Shown: piece by piece, positions 17,665 to 25,711 of the stretch
Layout: each line of letters opens with the position of its first letter
Position numbering within the stretch: position 1 is the first letter of the stretch
DNA from: Rhodospirillaceae bacterium
GTDB lineage: Bacteria > Pseudomonadota > Alphaproteobacteria > Rhodospirillales > UBA2165
Reading direction: 5' to 3'
DNA length: 64,000 bases
Assembly: GCA_947467145.1 (NCBI GenBank)
Contig: CANIGJ010000016.1
Location: 1-64,000, forward strand
The notes under the pieces: model-generated
Seen by the model: the letters and a program-made list of their open reading frames with translations, nothing else
The model's database searches: none
What the model was told of the DNA's origin: nothing
Translations under genes and position numbers: made by a program

Positions 17665-18396
17665 ATGACTTCTGCCGTTTCTCGCCCGTCCGGCCGTTCC
17701 TTCGACACGATGCGCCCCGTCACCTTCGAGACCGGCGTCAATAAATATGCCGAGGGTTCCTGCCTCGCGAAGTTTGGCGATACCCATGTTCTGTGCCTGG
17801 CCACCGTCGAGGAACGCGTTCCGGGCTGGCTCAAGGGTTCGGGCAGGGGCTGGGTAACGGCGGAATACGGCATGCTGCCGCGCGCCACCAACGAACGCAC
17901 GTCGCGCGAAGCGACCAAGGGCCAGCAGGGCGGCCGCACCCAGGAAATCCAGCGTCTGGTTGGCCGTTCGCTTCGCGCCGTCACCGATCTCACCAAGGTG
18001 GCCGAGCTGCAGATCCGCGTCGATTGCGACGTGATCCAGGCCGATGGCGGCACGCGTACGGCCTCGATCAGCGGCGGGTTCGTCGCCTTGCACATGGCCT
18101 GCACGAAACTGGTGCAACTCGGCATGCTCAAGGAATTGCCGTTCACCGGCCATGTCGCGGCGATTTCCTGCGGAATCTACAAAGGGGCCGCCGTCCTCGA
18201 TCTCGATTATGCCGAGGATTCCTCGGCCGAGACGGATGCGAACTTCGTCCTGCACGGCAACGGCAAGCTGATCGAAGTACAGGCGACCGCCGAGGGCGCG
18301 CCGTTCAGCGAAGACGAACTGGGCGAGATGCTGCGCCTGGCGCGCAAGGGTACCGGCGAGCTGGTCGCGCTGCAGAAAGCCGCTTTAGGGCTTTAA
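17665..18396 (+). CDS. rph: Ribonuclease PH
   Basis: 243 residues from [11 protein letters not shown] at 17665. Family motifs: [54 protein letters not shown] and [16 protein letters not shown]. Phosphorolytic 3'-5' exoribonuclease trimming tRNA 3' ends. Divergent from hrcA and facing the IalB-like gene. Confidence 0.97.
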   Translation: MTSAVSRPSGRSFDTMRPVTFETGVNKYAEGSCLAKFGDTHVLCLATVEERVPGWLKGSGRGWVTAEYGMLPRATNERTSREATKGQQGGRTQEIQRLVGRSLRAVTDLTKVAELQIRVDCDVIQADGGTRTASISGGFVALHMACTKLVQLGMLKELPFTGHVAAISCGIYKGAAVLDLDYAEDSSAETDANFVLHGNGKLIEVQATAEGAPFSEDELGEMLRLARKGTGELVALQKAALGL

Positions 18397-18403
18397 ACGC
18401 GAA

Positions 18404-19018
18404 CTATTTAACCGCCGCCATGCCGGCCGTGAAGCCGGCGAGCGGCACCTCGACGCGGACATTGTTGCCGCCGACCGGCGCGAACGACACCATCGCCGTC
18501 TTGCCCTTGCGCAGCAGATCCATTGCGTCCTCCTGTAGCAGGAACGGCACGCGGCAGCCTTGCAGCACGCAGGTATCGACCCGGCTCTTGAGGCCCATGT
18601 TCGAGCCGTCGACGATGAGCGTCACGTCCTGCTGCACGGCGGCGCCGAACGGCAGGAAAACGAACAGGATGGGTTGGCGCTCCGCGCCCACGCCGATACG
18701 CGACACATTGACCAGCAGAACGCGGCTCTGCTCGCCGCGCTCGTTGGTCGTCGCGCGCGCCTGCGTGAGGTAACAGCTCGGCGGGGTGCCGTTCGCCACA
18801 TCTTTTCCTTGGTCGTCGCATTGATAGGTCCACTCGCCGAACTGATCGCCCGGCTTGACTGTCGCGCTGCCCTTGGCCGCCGCTTTGGGCGCTTCGCTTT
18901 TGGCGGGTGCCTTCGGCGCGGCCTTCTGGGCAGCGGGCGGGTTCGCTTGCTGGGCCATGCTTGGTGCGGCACAGACGAGGACGGCAAAAGACAGCGCAAC
19001 GGCAATCGTACGGATCAT
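18404..19018 (-). CDS. Invasion-associated locus B (IalB) family protein
   Basis: 204 residues from [20 protein letters not shown] at 19018; this start gives a clean signal peptide ending SMAQQ, unlike the longer frame to 19231. An Ala/Pro/Lys linker ([22 protein letters not shown]) leads into the IalB domain: [38 protein letters not shown] and [13 protein letters not shown] with conserved Cys. Named after Bartonella IalB, but the domain is widespread in non-pathogenic alphaproteobacteria. Faces rph, and is divergent from rdgB with a 157-base gap. Confidence 0.88.
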   Translation of the reverse strand: MIRTIAVALSFAVLVCAAPSMAQQANPPAAQKAAPKAPAKSEAPKAAAKGSATVKPGDQFGEWTYQCDDQGKDVANGTPPSCYLTQARATTNERGEQSRVLLVNVSRIGVGAERQPILFVFLPFGAAVQQDVTLIVDGSNMGLKSRVDTCVLQGCRVPFLLQEDAMDLLRKGKTAMVSFAPVGGNNVRVEVPLAGFTAGMAAVK

Positions 19019-19175
19019 CACGGGCGAACCAATACTTGTTTCAAACAGGTGGTATTTAAAGTTGGGGCATATTCTCCCGATGACCGGTGAAAAGCCAGCG
19101 CGCGAAAAAAACCTTGCAACAGTTGGGGTGATCGGGCGCTTTAGGACGCAAAACCGGACGATAGAAAGGTGTTCG

Positions 19176-19772
19176 ATGGCGCGCAAATTCGACGGCAATA
19201 AACTCGTCATTGCCAGCCACAACAAGGGCAAGCTGGTCGAGATCCGCGACCTGCTGGCGGCCTATGTTCCCGACATCGTTTCGGCGGGCGATCTGGGATT
19301 GTCCGAACCCGACGAAACCGGAACCACCTTCATCGCGAACGCCGAATTGAAGGCATTGGCCTCGGCGCTCGGCTCGGGCCTGCCGGCGCTCGCCGATGAT
19401 TCCGGGCTTGCGGTGAATGCGCTCAACGGCGATCCCGGCATCTATTCCGCGCGCTGGGCGGGGCCGGAGAAGGATTTCGACTATGCCATGCAGCGCATCG
19501 AAGATTTGTTGAAGGGCAAAAGCGATCGCACGGCGAGCTTCATCTGCGCGTTGTCTTTGGCGTGGCCCGACGGGCATTGCGAAACCGTCGAAGGCATCGT
19601 GCACGGCTCGCTCATCTGGCCGGCGCGCGGCGACAATGGCTTCGGCTACGATCCGATGTTCGTCGCCGACGGCATGCTCGAAAGCTACGGCGAGATCGAA
19701 CCCGAATGGAAACATGCGATCAGCCACCGCGCCGATGCGTTCAAGAAGCTGATGGATAAGGTGTTCAAGTAA
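19176..19772 (+). CDS. rdgB: XTP/dITP diphosphatase (Ham1/RdgB)
   Basis: 198 residues from [19 protein letters not shown] at 19176. Motifs [53 protein letters not shown] and [11 protein letters not shown] are complete. Hydrolyses non-canonical purine triphosphates. Reads in the same direction as hemW 219 bases later. Confidence 0.97.
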   Translation: MARKFDGNKLVIASHNKGKLVEIRDLLAAYVPDIVSAGDLGLSEPDETGTTFIANAELKALASALGSGLPALADDSGLAVNALNGDPGIYSARWAGPEKDFDYAMQRIEDLLKGKSDRTASFICALSLAWPDGHCETVEGIVHGSLIWPARGDNGFGYDPMFVADGMLESYGEIEPEWKHAISHRADAFKKLMDKVFK

Positions 19773-19841
19773 CGTGGGCCACCTTGCATCGCGACGAAAT
19801 CGGCACATATAGAGAACGTCGCTTTGAACTTGGGGATAGCG

Positions 19842-19991
19842 ATGCTTCCGCGCCGACATCAGGCTTTCGACAATTCCGCAGTGCCGCGTGACAAAACGCG
19901 GCGCGCGATAGGCTGCGCATCGACATCGCATAGACAGCGGATCGACATTTATCGACAGGGAATGTCGAGATTTGTCGATTTCTGTCTATAA
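19842..19991 (+). CDS. Possible 49-aa protein immediately upstream of hemW
   Basis: GGGGA lies 5 bases before an ATG at 19842 that opens MLPRRHQAFDNSAVPRDKTR and runs to a TAA at 19989-19991, which abuts the hemW ATG at 19992. That spacing would allow translational coupling and would explain why hemW has no visible ribosome-binding site. The Arg-rich sequence has no recognisable family, and the same DNA carries a phased repeat, so it may not be a gene. Confidence 0.3.
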   Translation: MLPRRHQAFDNSAVPRDKTRRAIGCASTSHRQRIDIYRQGMSRFVDFCL

Positions 19992-20008
19992 ATGCTTATG
20001 AATGTCGA
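19920..20008. promoter_or_regulatory. Phased TCGACA/TGTCGA cluster before hemW
   Basis: TCGACA occurs at 19920, 19942 and 19952, and its complement TGTCGA at 19963, 19973 and 20003. The central four are spaced 10, 11 and 10 bases apart, one per helical turn, and form a dyad TCGACA-N4-TCGACA-N5-TGTCGA-N4-TGTCGA (19942-19978). It lies 13 bases before the hemW start. A further TCGACA lies at 19867. This looks like an operator for a dimer-of-dimers, but no regulator can be named. Confidence 0.45.
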
Positions 20009-21158
20009 TGCGCAAAATCGCGACGCCGAAGCCTTCGGCGTTTATGTCCATTGGCCGTTCTGCGAATCCAAGTGCCCGTACTGCGACTTCAACAGCCACG
20101 TCGCTGAAACTATCGATCACGCTGCGTGGGCCGATGCTTACAAGCGCGAGATCGCGCGCTGGGCGGATCTAACCGGCCCGCGCATCGTCACCAGTATTTT
20201 TTTCGGCGGCGGCACGCCGACCCTGATGAAGCCGACAACGATGCAAGTGATCTTGGACGAGATCGCGCAGCATTGGACGTTAGCGTCGGATGTCGAGATT
20301 ACGGCGGAGGCCAATCCGTCATCGGCCGAGATCGAAACCTTCCGCGCCTTCCGCAGCGCGGGCGTGAACCGTCTGTCGCTCGGCGTGCAGAGCTTCGATA
20401 GCGCGGCACTGAAATTTCTTGGGCGGCGTCACGATGCCGAGCAGGCGCTGCGGGCGATTGATGAATCGCAAAAAGTTTTTGCGCGCACGTCGTTCGATCT
20501 GATCTATGCGCGCCCCGATCAGACGGCGGACACGTGGCGCGAAGAACTATCGAAGGCGCTCTCGCTCGCGGGCGAACATCTGTCGGTCTATCAGCTCACC
20601 ATCGAGCCCGGCACGGAATTTCGCCGCCGCAAGATCCAGCCCGCGCCCGAAGGCCCGGCGGCCGATATGTATGAACTCACCCATACGATGATGAACGCGG
20701 CGGGGATGCCGGCTTACGAGATTTCCAACCATGCGCGGCCCGGCGCGGAATGCCGTCACAATCTCGTCTATTGGCGGGGCGACGATTACGCCGGCATCGG
20801 GCCCGGCGCGCATGGACGTGTACGTGAAGACGGCGTGACCTATGCGACCGAGGAAATCCGCTCGCCCGCATCCTGGCTGGCGGCGACGCATTTGGCTGGC
20901 GCCACACAGGCACGCACCGCGCTGAGCGCCGATGAGCGTCTCGACGAATTGGTGTTCATGGGCTTGCGTCTGACCGAAGGTTTGTCCGAGCCGCGCGTCC
21001 AGGCGCAGACCGGCAAAACGTTCGATACGATCTTTCCGCGCGCGAAAGTCGCCGCACTTGTTGCGGAAGGATTGCTTGAACGCACGAACGAAAGTTTGCG
21101 CGCCACGCCGGCCGGCGCGCAACGACTCAATTCCGTGATCTCTTACCTGCTGACATAG
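19992..21158 (+). CDS. hemW: Radical SAM heme chaperone HemW
   Basis: 388 residues. GVYVHWPFCESKCPYCDFNSHV holds the radical SAM cluster ligands Cys24, Cys28 and Cys31 (CX3CX2C, lacking the extra Cys of coproporphyrinogen dehydrogenase HemN). Further motifs: FFGGGTPTLM, SLGVQSFDSAALKFLGRRHD, DLIYARPDQT and GIGPGAHGR. Binds heme and probably delivers it to respiratory proteins. Start at 19992 or 19998; no Shine-Dalgarno sequence. The 3' end overlaps the convergent membrane-protein gene by 32 bases. Confidence 0.95.
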   Translation: MLMNVDAQNRDAEAFGVYVHWPFCESKCPYCDFNSHVAETIDHAAWADAYKREIARWADLTGPRIVTSIFFGGGTPTLMKPTTMQVILDEIAQHWTLASDVEITAEANPSSAEIETFRAFRSAGVNRLSLGVQSFDSAALKFLGRRHDAEQALRAIDESQKVFARTSFDLIYARPDQTADTWREELSKALSLAGEHLSVYQLTIEPGTEFRRRKIQPAPEGPAADMYELTHTMMNAAGMPAYEISNHARPGAECRHNLVYWRGDDYAGIGPGAHGRVREDGVTYATEEIRSPASWLAATHLAGATQARTALSADERLDELVFMGLRLTEGLSEPRVQAQTGKTFDTIFPRAKVAALVAEGLLERTNESLRATPAGAQRLNSVISYLLT

Positions 21159-21519
21159 GAATCGGGCGCGTCGCCGGGTTCGGCACCATCTCGACCGGCG
21201 TCGGCCCTTTGAGGGCTTCTTCCTCTTCATGGCGCATGCGCTTGCGGATGACATAGCCGATGATCAGGAAGATCAGCACAAAGGCCGCGATCAAGCCGCC
21301 GTAAATCGCCAGCACATATTCGCGCGTCATATGTCCGCTGAGATTAAGCTCCCACAGCCAGTCGAATACGATCGCGATGACCAGCAGCGCGGGCAGCAGC
21401 AGAAAGATGAAAAACATCCGATAGCGCAGGGTTCGCAGCTTGCGCGCCTTGTCCTGTAGTTTGGCGCGCGCCGCCTCGCTCATCTCACCCAAAGGATCGG
21501 TGAGGTGGCCGCCGGTCAT
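21127..21519 (-). CDS. Small membrane protein, unknown function
   Basis: 130 residues: a charged N-terminal helix (EAARAKLQDKARKLRTLRYR), two membrane segments (MFFIFLLLPALLVIAIVFDW and AIYGGLIAAFVLIFLIIGYV) and a charged tail. Composition and topology look genuine, though the tail overlaps the end of hemW. Lies 16 bases downstream of the penicillin-binding-protein activator on the same strand. No family recognised. Confidence 0.65.
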   Translation of the reverse strand: MTGGHLTDPLGEMSEAARAKLQDKARKLRTLRYRMFFIFLLLPALLVIAIVFDWLWELNLSGHMTREYVLAIYGGLIAAFVLIFLIIGYVIRKRMRHEEEEALKGPTPVEMVPNPATRPIPMSAGKRSRN

Positions 21520-21535
21520 TTAATTCGTCGCCATG

Positions 21536-22972
21536 TTAGTTGGTGACTGGTGCGAAGGTGGTCGGCGCCGCGCTGATCTCGGTCGATGCGTTGGCATTGA
21601 CCTGATGCACCGACAGGCCACGTTCGGCGACGCCGTCGGGCAGGAAGCGGAACACGCCGTCGCGGCCGGCGAAACCTTGCGGCGAGGTGAGAGTGGCTTC
21701 GTCGATCAGCCCTTGCGCCGGCGCGAACAGGGCGGCCAGCGCGGTCGCGTCATAGGCGAGTGTGGCGAGACGCGACGGCGCCGCGCCATAGATCTCGGCA
21801 TATTGTTTTTCAAACGCGGCGCGCGCTCCCGGCGAGGGTGCGGCGTACCATGCGCCCAGCAACGCCGGCTCCTTGCCGATGCCCGGCGTGTCCCATAGGC
21901 CGGTGCCCAGCATGCGCGTGCGTTTCGGATCGATGTCGTAATAGGGCAGCAGCGCCGCCAGCGCTTCGAGACGCTTGCCGCCGTCGGCGATCAACAAGGC
22001 ATCGAACGGCACATCGCCCGCCGTCTGCTGCGTTTCGAGCCGGCGCAGCGCGGCTTTCGCCGCCTCGTCGTCTTTCTGCGCGGCGAGCTCCTTTTTCTGC
22101 TCGAGCAGGTTCGCGCGCCGGCCATCGTATTCAGCCAAGCGGCGCACGATGGGCGCAAAGTCATGCGCGTTCGGATCGTACATCGCGACCTGTACCAGTT
22201 CCGCGCCGGCTAGCTGGGGGATCGCTGCCTGCATCGCATCGCGGATGGTCAGGCCGTAGGTATCCTCGGGCCCTAAGAACGCGAAACGCCGCACGCCGCG
22301 TCCATAGGCGTAGCGCATGACGCGTTCGACCTGTTCGTCGGGGCGGAAGCCCATCACATACACGCCGTCGCGCGCCACGCGCTTGTCGCTGGTAAAGCCG
22401 ATGACCTTGACCCCGGCGGCGCGGGCAGCGGGTGCGACGGCCTCGACCTCGAAATTGAACAAGGGGCCGAGGATCAGCGACGCACCATCGGAAATGGCGA
22501 AGCGCGCCGCATCGGCCGCACCTTCGGCAGTGCCGCGCGTGTCGTGCGGCAGCAACTCGAACTTGCGATCGGCGAAATGGAATAGGGCCAATTGCGCGGC
22601 ATTGAGCAGCGCCGTGCCGATGGCGGCATTCTGGCCGCTCAGCGGCAGCAGGATGGCGACGCGCGGCACGCCCGCCTCCATGCGCGGGATGGCCGGCGGA
22701 ACGAAATTTTCATCCTCGGGGTTGGGGATGTCGGCTTGCACGCCCGGGGCCTGGAGCGCCGGATCGCCGGGCGGCAGGACCATGCCGGGGCCGGCCTCTG
22801 GCGCGGTGGGCACGGGGGTGGGCGGCGGCGCGGTTCCCTGTCCGGCTTGTCTGGGACCGAAAATCGTCGAAAACTGCTGGCGCTTCTCACACGCGCTCAG
22901 GGTAAGCGCGAGGGCGAGCACCGCGAGCAGCGGCACGATTTTCGGTTTCAGTATGGACGGTAGGCGTGGCAC
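21536..22972 (-). CDS. Penicillin-binding protein activator (LppC/LpoA-like lipoprotein)
   Basis: 478 residues from the GTG at 22972, chosen because TTGGAG lies 6 bases upstream; TTG at 22984 would absorb that site. Signal plus lipobox LALTLSAC, a Pro/Ala-rich linker, then a type I periplasmic-binding fold (VPRVAILLPLSGQNAAIGTA, LILGPLFNFEVEAVAPAARA, FDALLIADGGKRLEALAAL). In gammaproteobacteria LpoA activates PBP1A from the outer membrane; in alphaproteobacteria this role is inferred. The start codon overlaps that of rsmI on the other strand. Confidence 0.85.
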   Translation of the reverse strand: MPRLPSILKPKIVPLLAVLALALTLSACEKRQQFSTIFGPRQAGQGTAPPPTPVPTAPEAGPGMVLPPGDPALQAPGVQADIPNPEDENFVPPAIPRMEAGVPRVAILLPLSGQNAAIGTALLNAAQLALFHFADRKFELLPHDTRGTAEGAADAARFAISDGASLILGPLFNFEVEAVAPAARAAGVKVIGFTSDKRVARDGVYVMGFRPDEQVERVMRYAYGRGVRRFAFLGPEDTYGLTIRDAMQAAIPQLAGAELVQVAMYDPNAHDFAPIVRRLAEYDGRRANLLEQKKELAAQKDDEAAKAALRRLETQQTAGDVPFDALLIADGGKRLEALAALLPYYDIDPKRTRMLGTGLWDTPGIGKEPALLGAWYAAPSPGARAAFEKQYAEIYGAAPSRLATLAYDATALAALFAPAQGLIDEATLTSPQGFAGRDGVFRFLPDGVAERGLSVHQVNANASTEISAAPTTFAPVTN

Positions 22973-23919
22973 GGCACACTCCAAACGCGCGCGAACATCA
23001 ATCCGTTCCCGGATCGCCAGACATTAATCCTGGCGAGGGGGAGCCTAACGGCGCGCCAAGTCCAAGTACAGGCGCAAGTAAACGCCTCGCACCGGGCCTG
23101 CATCTGGTGGCGACGCCGATCGGCAATCTCGGCGATATGTCGCAGCGCGCCCGCGATGTCCTGGCCGCGGCGGCCGTGGTCGCGTGCGAAGATACGCGGG
23201 TGACCGGCAGTCTGCTGTCGAAGTTCGGCTTCAAGTCCGCGCTCGCGCCCTATCACGAACATAACGCCGAAGAGATGCGCCCGCGCCTGCTGGCGCGCAT
23301 GCAGGCGGGCGAGGCGGTGGCCTTGGTCTCGGATGCCGGCACCCCGGCGATCTCCGATCCCGGCTACAAACTGGTGCGCGCCTGCATCGAGGCCGGCATC
23401 GCGGTCACCGGCGTGCCCGGCGCCAATGCGGCGATCCTGGCTTTGGTCATCTCCGGCCTGCCGACCGACCGGTTTTTGTTCGAAGGGTTTCTGTCGGCGA
23501 AGTCGGGCGCGCGCAAAACCGCCCTGCAAAAAATCGCCGCCGTGCCGGCCAGTCTGATCTTTTATGAAACCGGTCCGCGCCTGGCCGACTCGCTCGCCGA
23601 CATGGCCGCCGTGCTGGGCAACCGCGAGGCGGCGGTGGCGCGCGAGCTTACCAAACTGTTCGAGGAAGTCCGGCGCGGCACACTGTCCGAGTTGGCCGCT
23701 GCCTATGAAGCGAGCGGCGCGCCCAAGGGCGAGATCGTCGTGATCGTGGCGCCGCCTGCGGAAGAAGAAGCCGCGAGCGCGGAAAGCATCGAGGAGATGT
23801 TGAGCAAGGCGCTCGCCACCATGAGCGTGCGCGATGCCGCCGATGCGGTCGCCAAAGCGAGCGGGCGGCCGAAGCGCGAGGTGTACACGCTCGCTTTATC
23901 CTTGAGTGAGAAAGCTTAA
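22966..23919 (+). CDS. rsmI: 16S rRNA (cytidine1402-2'-O)-methyltransferase
   Basis: 317 residues with GTG start at 22966. Tetrapyrrole-methylase fold: LHLVATPIGNLGDMSQRARD, VACEDTRVTGSLL, VALVSDAGTPAISDPGYKLV, GVPGANAAILALVISGLPTDRF. The first 40 residues are unusually long and hydrophilic and contain no other in-frame ATG or GTG, so the start is uncertain. yraN follows directly and asd is next; rsmI-yraN is a widely conserved pair. Confidence 0.93.
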   Translation: MARHTPNAREHQSVPGSPDINPGEGEPNGAPSPSTGASKRLAPGLHLVATPIGNLGDMSQRARDVLAAAAVVACEDTRVTGSLLSKFGFKSALAPYHEHNAEEMRPRLLARMQAGEAVALVSDAGTPAISDPGYKLVRACIEAGIAVTGVPGANAAILALVISGLPTDRFLFEGFLSAKSGARKTALQKIAAVPASLIFYETGPRLADSLADMAAVLGNREAAVARELTKLFEEVRRGTLSELAAAYEASGAPKGEIVVIVAPPAEEEAASAESIEEMLSKALATMSVRDAADAVAKASGRPKREVYTLALSLSEKA

Positions 23920-24315
23920 ATGAAAGCCGCCCACACTCGAACAAATAAGCGAGTTGCGGCGTTCACCTTCGGGCTCACATCGGAAACGCGTGCCGCTTGG
24001 TTGTTGCGCTTCAAGGGCTATCGCATCTTGGCGCGCCGCGCCAAACATCCGGTCGGTGAAATCGACCTGGTTGTGAAGCGCGGAAAATTGTTGGCCTTCG
24101 TCGAGGTCAAAGCGCGGCGCAGCGTCTGCGAGGCGATCCATTCGATCACCCATAATCAGCGTCGCCGCATCGAACGCGCGGCCGAGGCATTCGTTGCGCA
24201 TAACTCTACGCTGGCCGGGTGCGATTGGCGTTTCGATGTCGTCATCCTCGAAGGGCGCTGGGGCTGGCCGAAACATGTGCCCGATGCCTGGCGACCGGAT
24301 GAATCACCGGATTGA
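23920..24315 (+). CDS. yraN: YraN family (UPF0102) nuclease-like protein
   Basis: 131 residues; ATG directly follows the rsmI stop. Restriction-endonuclease-like core: AAWLLRFKGYRILARRAKHPVGEIDLVVKRGKLLAFVEVKARRS, with the conserved GEIDL Asp and VEVK Glu-Lys. Function unproven; a Holliday-junction-resolvase-like fold has been proposed for the family. Confidence 0.92.
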   Translation: MKAAHTRTNKRVAAFTFGLTSETRAAWLLRFKGYRILARRAKHPVGEIDLVVKRGKLLAFVEVKARRSVCEAIHSITHNQRRRIERAAEAFVAHNSTLAGCDWRFDVVILEGRWGWPKHVPDAWRPDESPD

Positions 24316-24340
24316 CGGCAAAACGGATCGCGGGTAATTT
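24312..24340 (+). promoter_or_regulatory. Promoter of the asd leader transcript
   Basis: TTGACG (24312-24317) and TAATTT (24335-24340) are 17 bases apart. The predicted transcript start, near 24346-24348, lies only a few bases before the leader-peptide ATG, so the leader would be translated from an essentially leaderless mRNA, as known for the trp leader of Sinorhizobium. Confidence 0.5.
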
Positions 24341-24350
24341 CCGCGCCACC

Positions 24351-24443
24351 ATGATGCACCGCGCCCATACAATTATTGTGCAAGCTACGACCAAACGCAA
24401 AACGACCACCTTGGGTGGGCGTTCGAGGTCGTGCATGCGCTAA
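24351..24443 (+). CDS. Threonine-rich leader peptide upstream of asd (30 aa)
   Basis: An ATG-ATG start opens a 30-codon frame ending in TAA at 24441-24443. The peptide begins MMHRAHTIIVQATTKRKTTT: six of its first 20 residues are Thr (ACA, ACG, ACC, ACG, ACC, ACC), with two Ile and two Lys. Threonine and lysine are end products of the pathway that asd serves. Ribosome stalling on the Thr codons would control the downstream hairpins, as with thrL of E. coli. Too short for any homology argument; the evidence is composition, position and the alternative RNA folds. Confidence 0.6.
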   Translation: MMHRAHTIIVQATTKRKTTTLGGRSRSCMR

Positions 24444-24500
24444 GCGCAACCATCACCAACTCGAAGGGCCCCACCGGATCGGATGGGGCCTTTGTCATTT
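24415..24500 (+). promoter_or_regulatory. Attenuator: terminator and competing antiterminator before asd
   Basis: Terminator stem AAGGGCCCCA/TGGGGCCTTT (24464-24473/24484-24493) with a T-rich tail TTTGTCATTT. The competing antiterminator pairs GGGCGTTCGAG (about 24417-24427) with CTCGAAGGGCCCC (24460-24472). An earlier pairing ACGACC/GGTCGT, between the leader codons and 24427-24432, would release the terminator when the ribosome does not stall. This is the classic three-state amino-acid attenuator geometry. Confidence 0.55.
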
Positions 24501-24540
24501 CTGGGCCGCGTCTCTCCGGTTTCATCAGGAGAACACGTCC

Positions 24541-25596
24541 ATGAATGCCATTGATCAAATAAGCAATTCCCAACGTAACGCGGCGCAGAGATCCGCTCCC
24601 AAGACCGTTGCCGTCGTCGGCGCGACCGGCGCGGTTGGGCTGGAATTCCTCACCTGCCTCGCCGAACGCAACTTCCCCATCAAGCAGCTCAAACTGCTGG
24701 CCTCAAAGCGCTCGGCCGGCAAGGTCTTGTCCTTCAAGGGCCAGGACATCGTCGTCGAGGAATTGACCGAACACAGCTTCCACGGCGTCGATATCGCGCT
24801 GTTCTCGGCGGGCGGCGATATCTCCAAGCAATATGCTCCGATCGCCGTTAAGGCCGGTTGCGTCGTCGTCGATAATTCGTCGGCCTTCCGCATGACCGAC
24901 GGCGTGCCGCTGGTGGTGCCGGAAATCAACCCGGAAGCGGTCGCCGCGCATAACGGCATCATCGCCAATCCCAATTGTTCGACCATCATCGCTATGACGC
25001 CGCTGTGGCCGATCCACAAGGTGAACCCGCTGCGCCGCGTGACGGCCGCGACCTATCAGGCAGCGTCGCGTGCGGGTGCGGCGGCCATGGCGGAGCTGGA
25101 GGATTCGACCCGCGCTTATCTCGACGGGCAGGAGTACGCGCCGAAGGTGCTGCCGCACCCTTACGCGTTCAACCTGTTCAGCCATAACAGCAAGATCGAC
25201 CCGCAGACCGGCTACAACGACGAAGAAGCCAAGATGACGCGCGAAAGCCGCAAAATCTTCGGCGTGCCGGATCTGCGCGTCTCGGCGACCTGCGTGCGCG
25301 TGCCGGTGCTGCGCGCCCACGCCGTGGCGATCACCTTCGAATGCGAACGTCCCATCGGCTGGCAGACCGTGCGTCACATCATCGCCGATGCGCCGGGTGT
25401 GCAGCTGGTCGACGACCGCGAGCACAATCTGTTCCCGATGCCGCGCGACGCGTCGCACCAGGACGACATCCTGGTCGGGCGCATCCGCCAGGATCTGAGC
25501 GATCCGACCGGTCATTCGGTGTCGCTGTTCGTCGCCGGCGATCAGCTGCTGAAGGGGGCCGCGCTCAACGCCGTGCAGATCGCCGAACTTCTTTAG
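24541..25596 (+). CDS. asd: Aspartate-semialdehyde dehydrogenase
   Basis: 351 residues from the ATG at 24541, with AGGAGA upstream. NADP-binding VAVVGATGAVGLEFL, phosphate-contact VDNSSAFRM, catalytic Cys146 in IIANPNCSTIIAM. Reduces aspartyl phosphate to the semialdehyde at the branch point to lysine/diaminopimelate, threonine, isoleucine and methionine. The only gene behind the leader attenuator. Terminated by a strong hairpin. Confidence 0.98.
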   Translation: MNAIDQISNSQRNAAQRSAPKTVAVVGATGAVGLEFLTCLAERNFPIKQLKLLASKRSAGKVLSFKGQDIVVEELTEHSFHGVDIALFSAGGDISKQYAPIAVKAGCVVVDNSSAFRMTDGVPLVVPEINPEAVAAHNGIIANPNCSTIIAMTPLWPIHKVNPLRRVTAATYQAASRAGAAAMAELEDSTRAYLDGQEYAPKVLPHPYAFNLFSHNSKIDPQTGYNDEEAKMTRESRKIFGVPDLRVSATCVRVPVLRAHAVAITFECERPIGWQTVRHIIADAPGVQLVDDREHNLFPMPRDASHQDDILVGRIRQDLSDPTGHSVSLFVAGDQLLKGAALNAVQIAELL

Positions 25597-25604
25597 CCGA
25601 CCGA

Positions 25605-25642
25605 GAGCCTTCCACCTCCGATCGGGTGGAAGGCTCTTGCCT
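25605..25642 (+). terminator. Terminator after asd
   Basis: A 12-bp perfect stem GAGCCTTCCACC/GGTGGAAGGCTC with an 8-base loop begins 8 bases after the asd stop; the tail TTGCCT is only weakly T-rich. Confidence 0.7.
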
Positions 25643-25688
25643 TCCAAAAACCGTATAATATAACATAATAATAGTTATAGTATATCAT
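25637..25688 (+). promoter_or_regulatory. Zur-like boxes and promoter of the zinc operon
   Basis: Inverted arms TATAATATAAC (25654-25664) and GTTATAGTATA (25674-25684) match at 10 of 11 positions around a 9-base AT spacer. Each arm also looks like its own half-symmetric GTTATA/TATAAC box, the pattern I associate with Zur sites in alphaproteobacteria. TTGCCT (25637-25642) and TATAAC (25659-25664), 16 apart, would give a promoter that these boxes overlap. Confidence 0.55.
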
Positions 25689-25711
25689 CCGGTTTTGTGG
25701 GGAGAGGGCAG

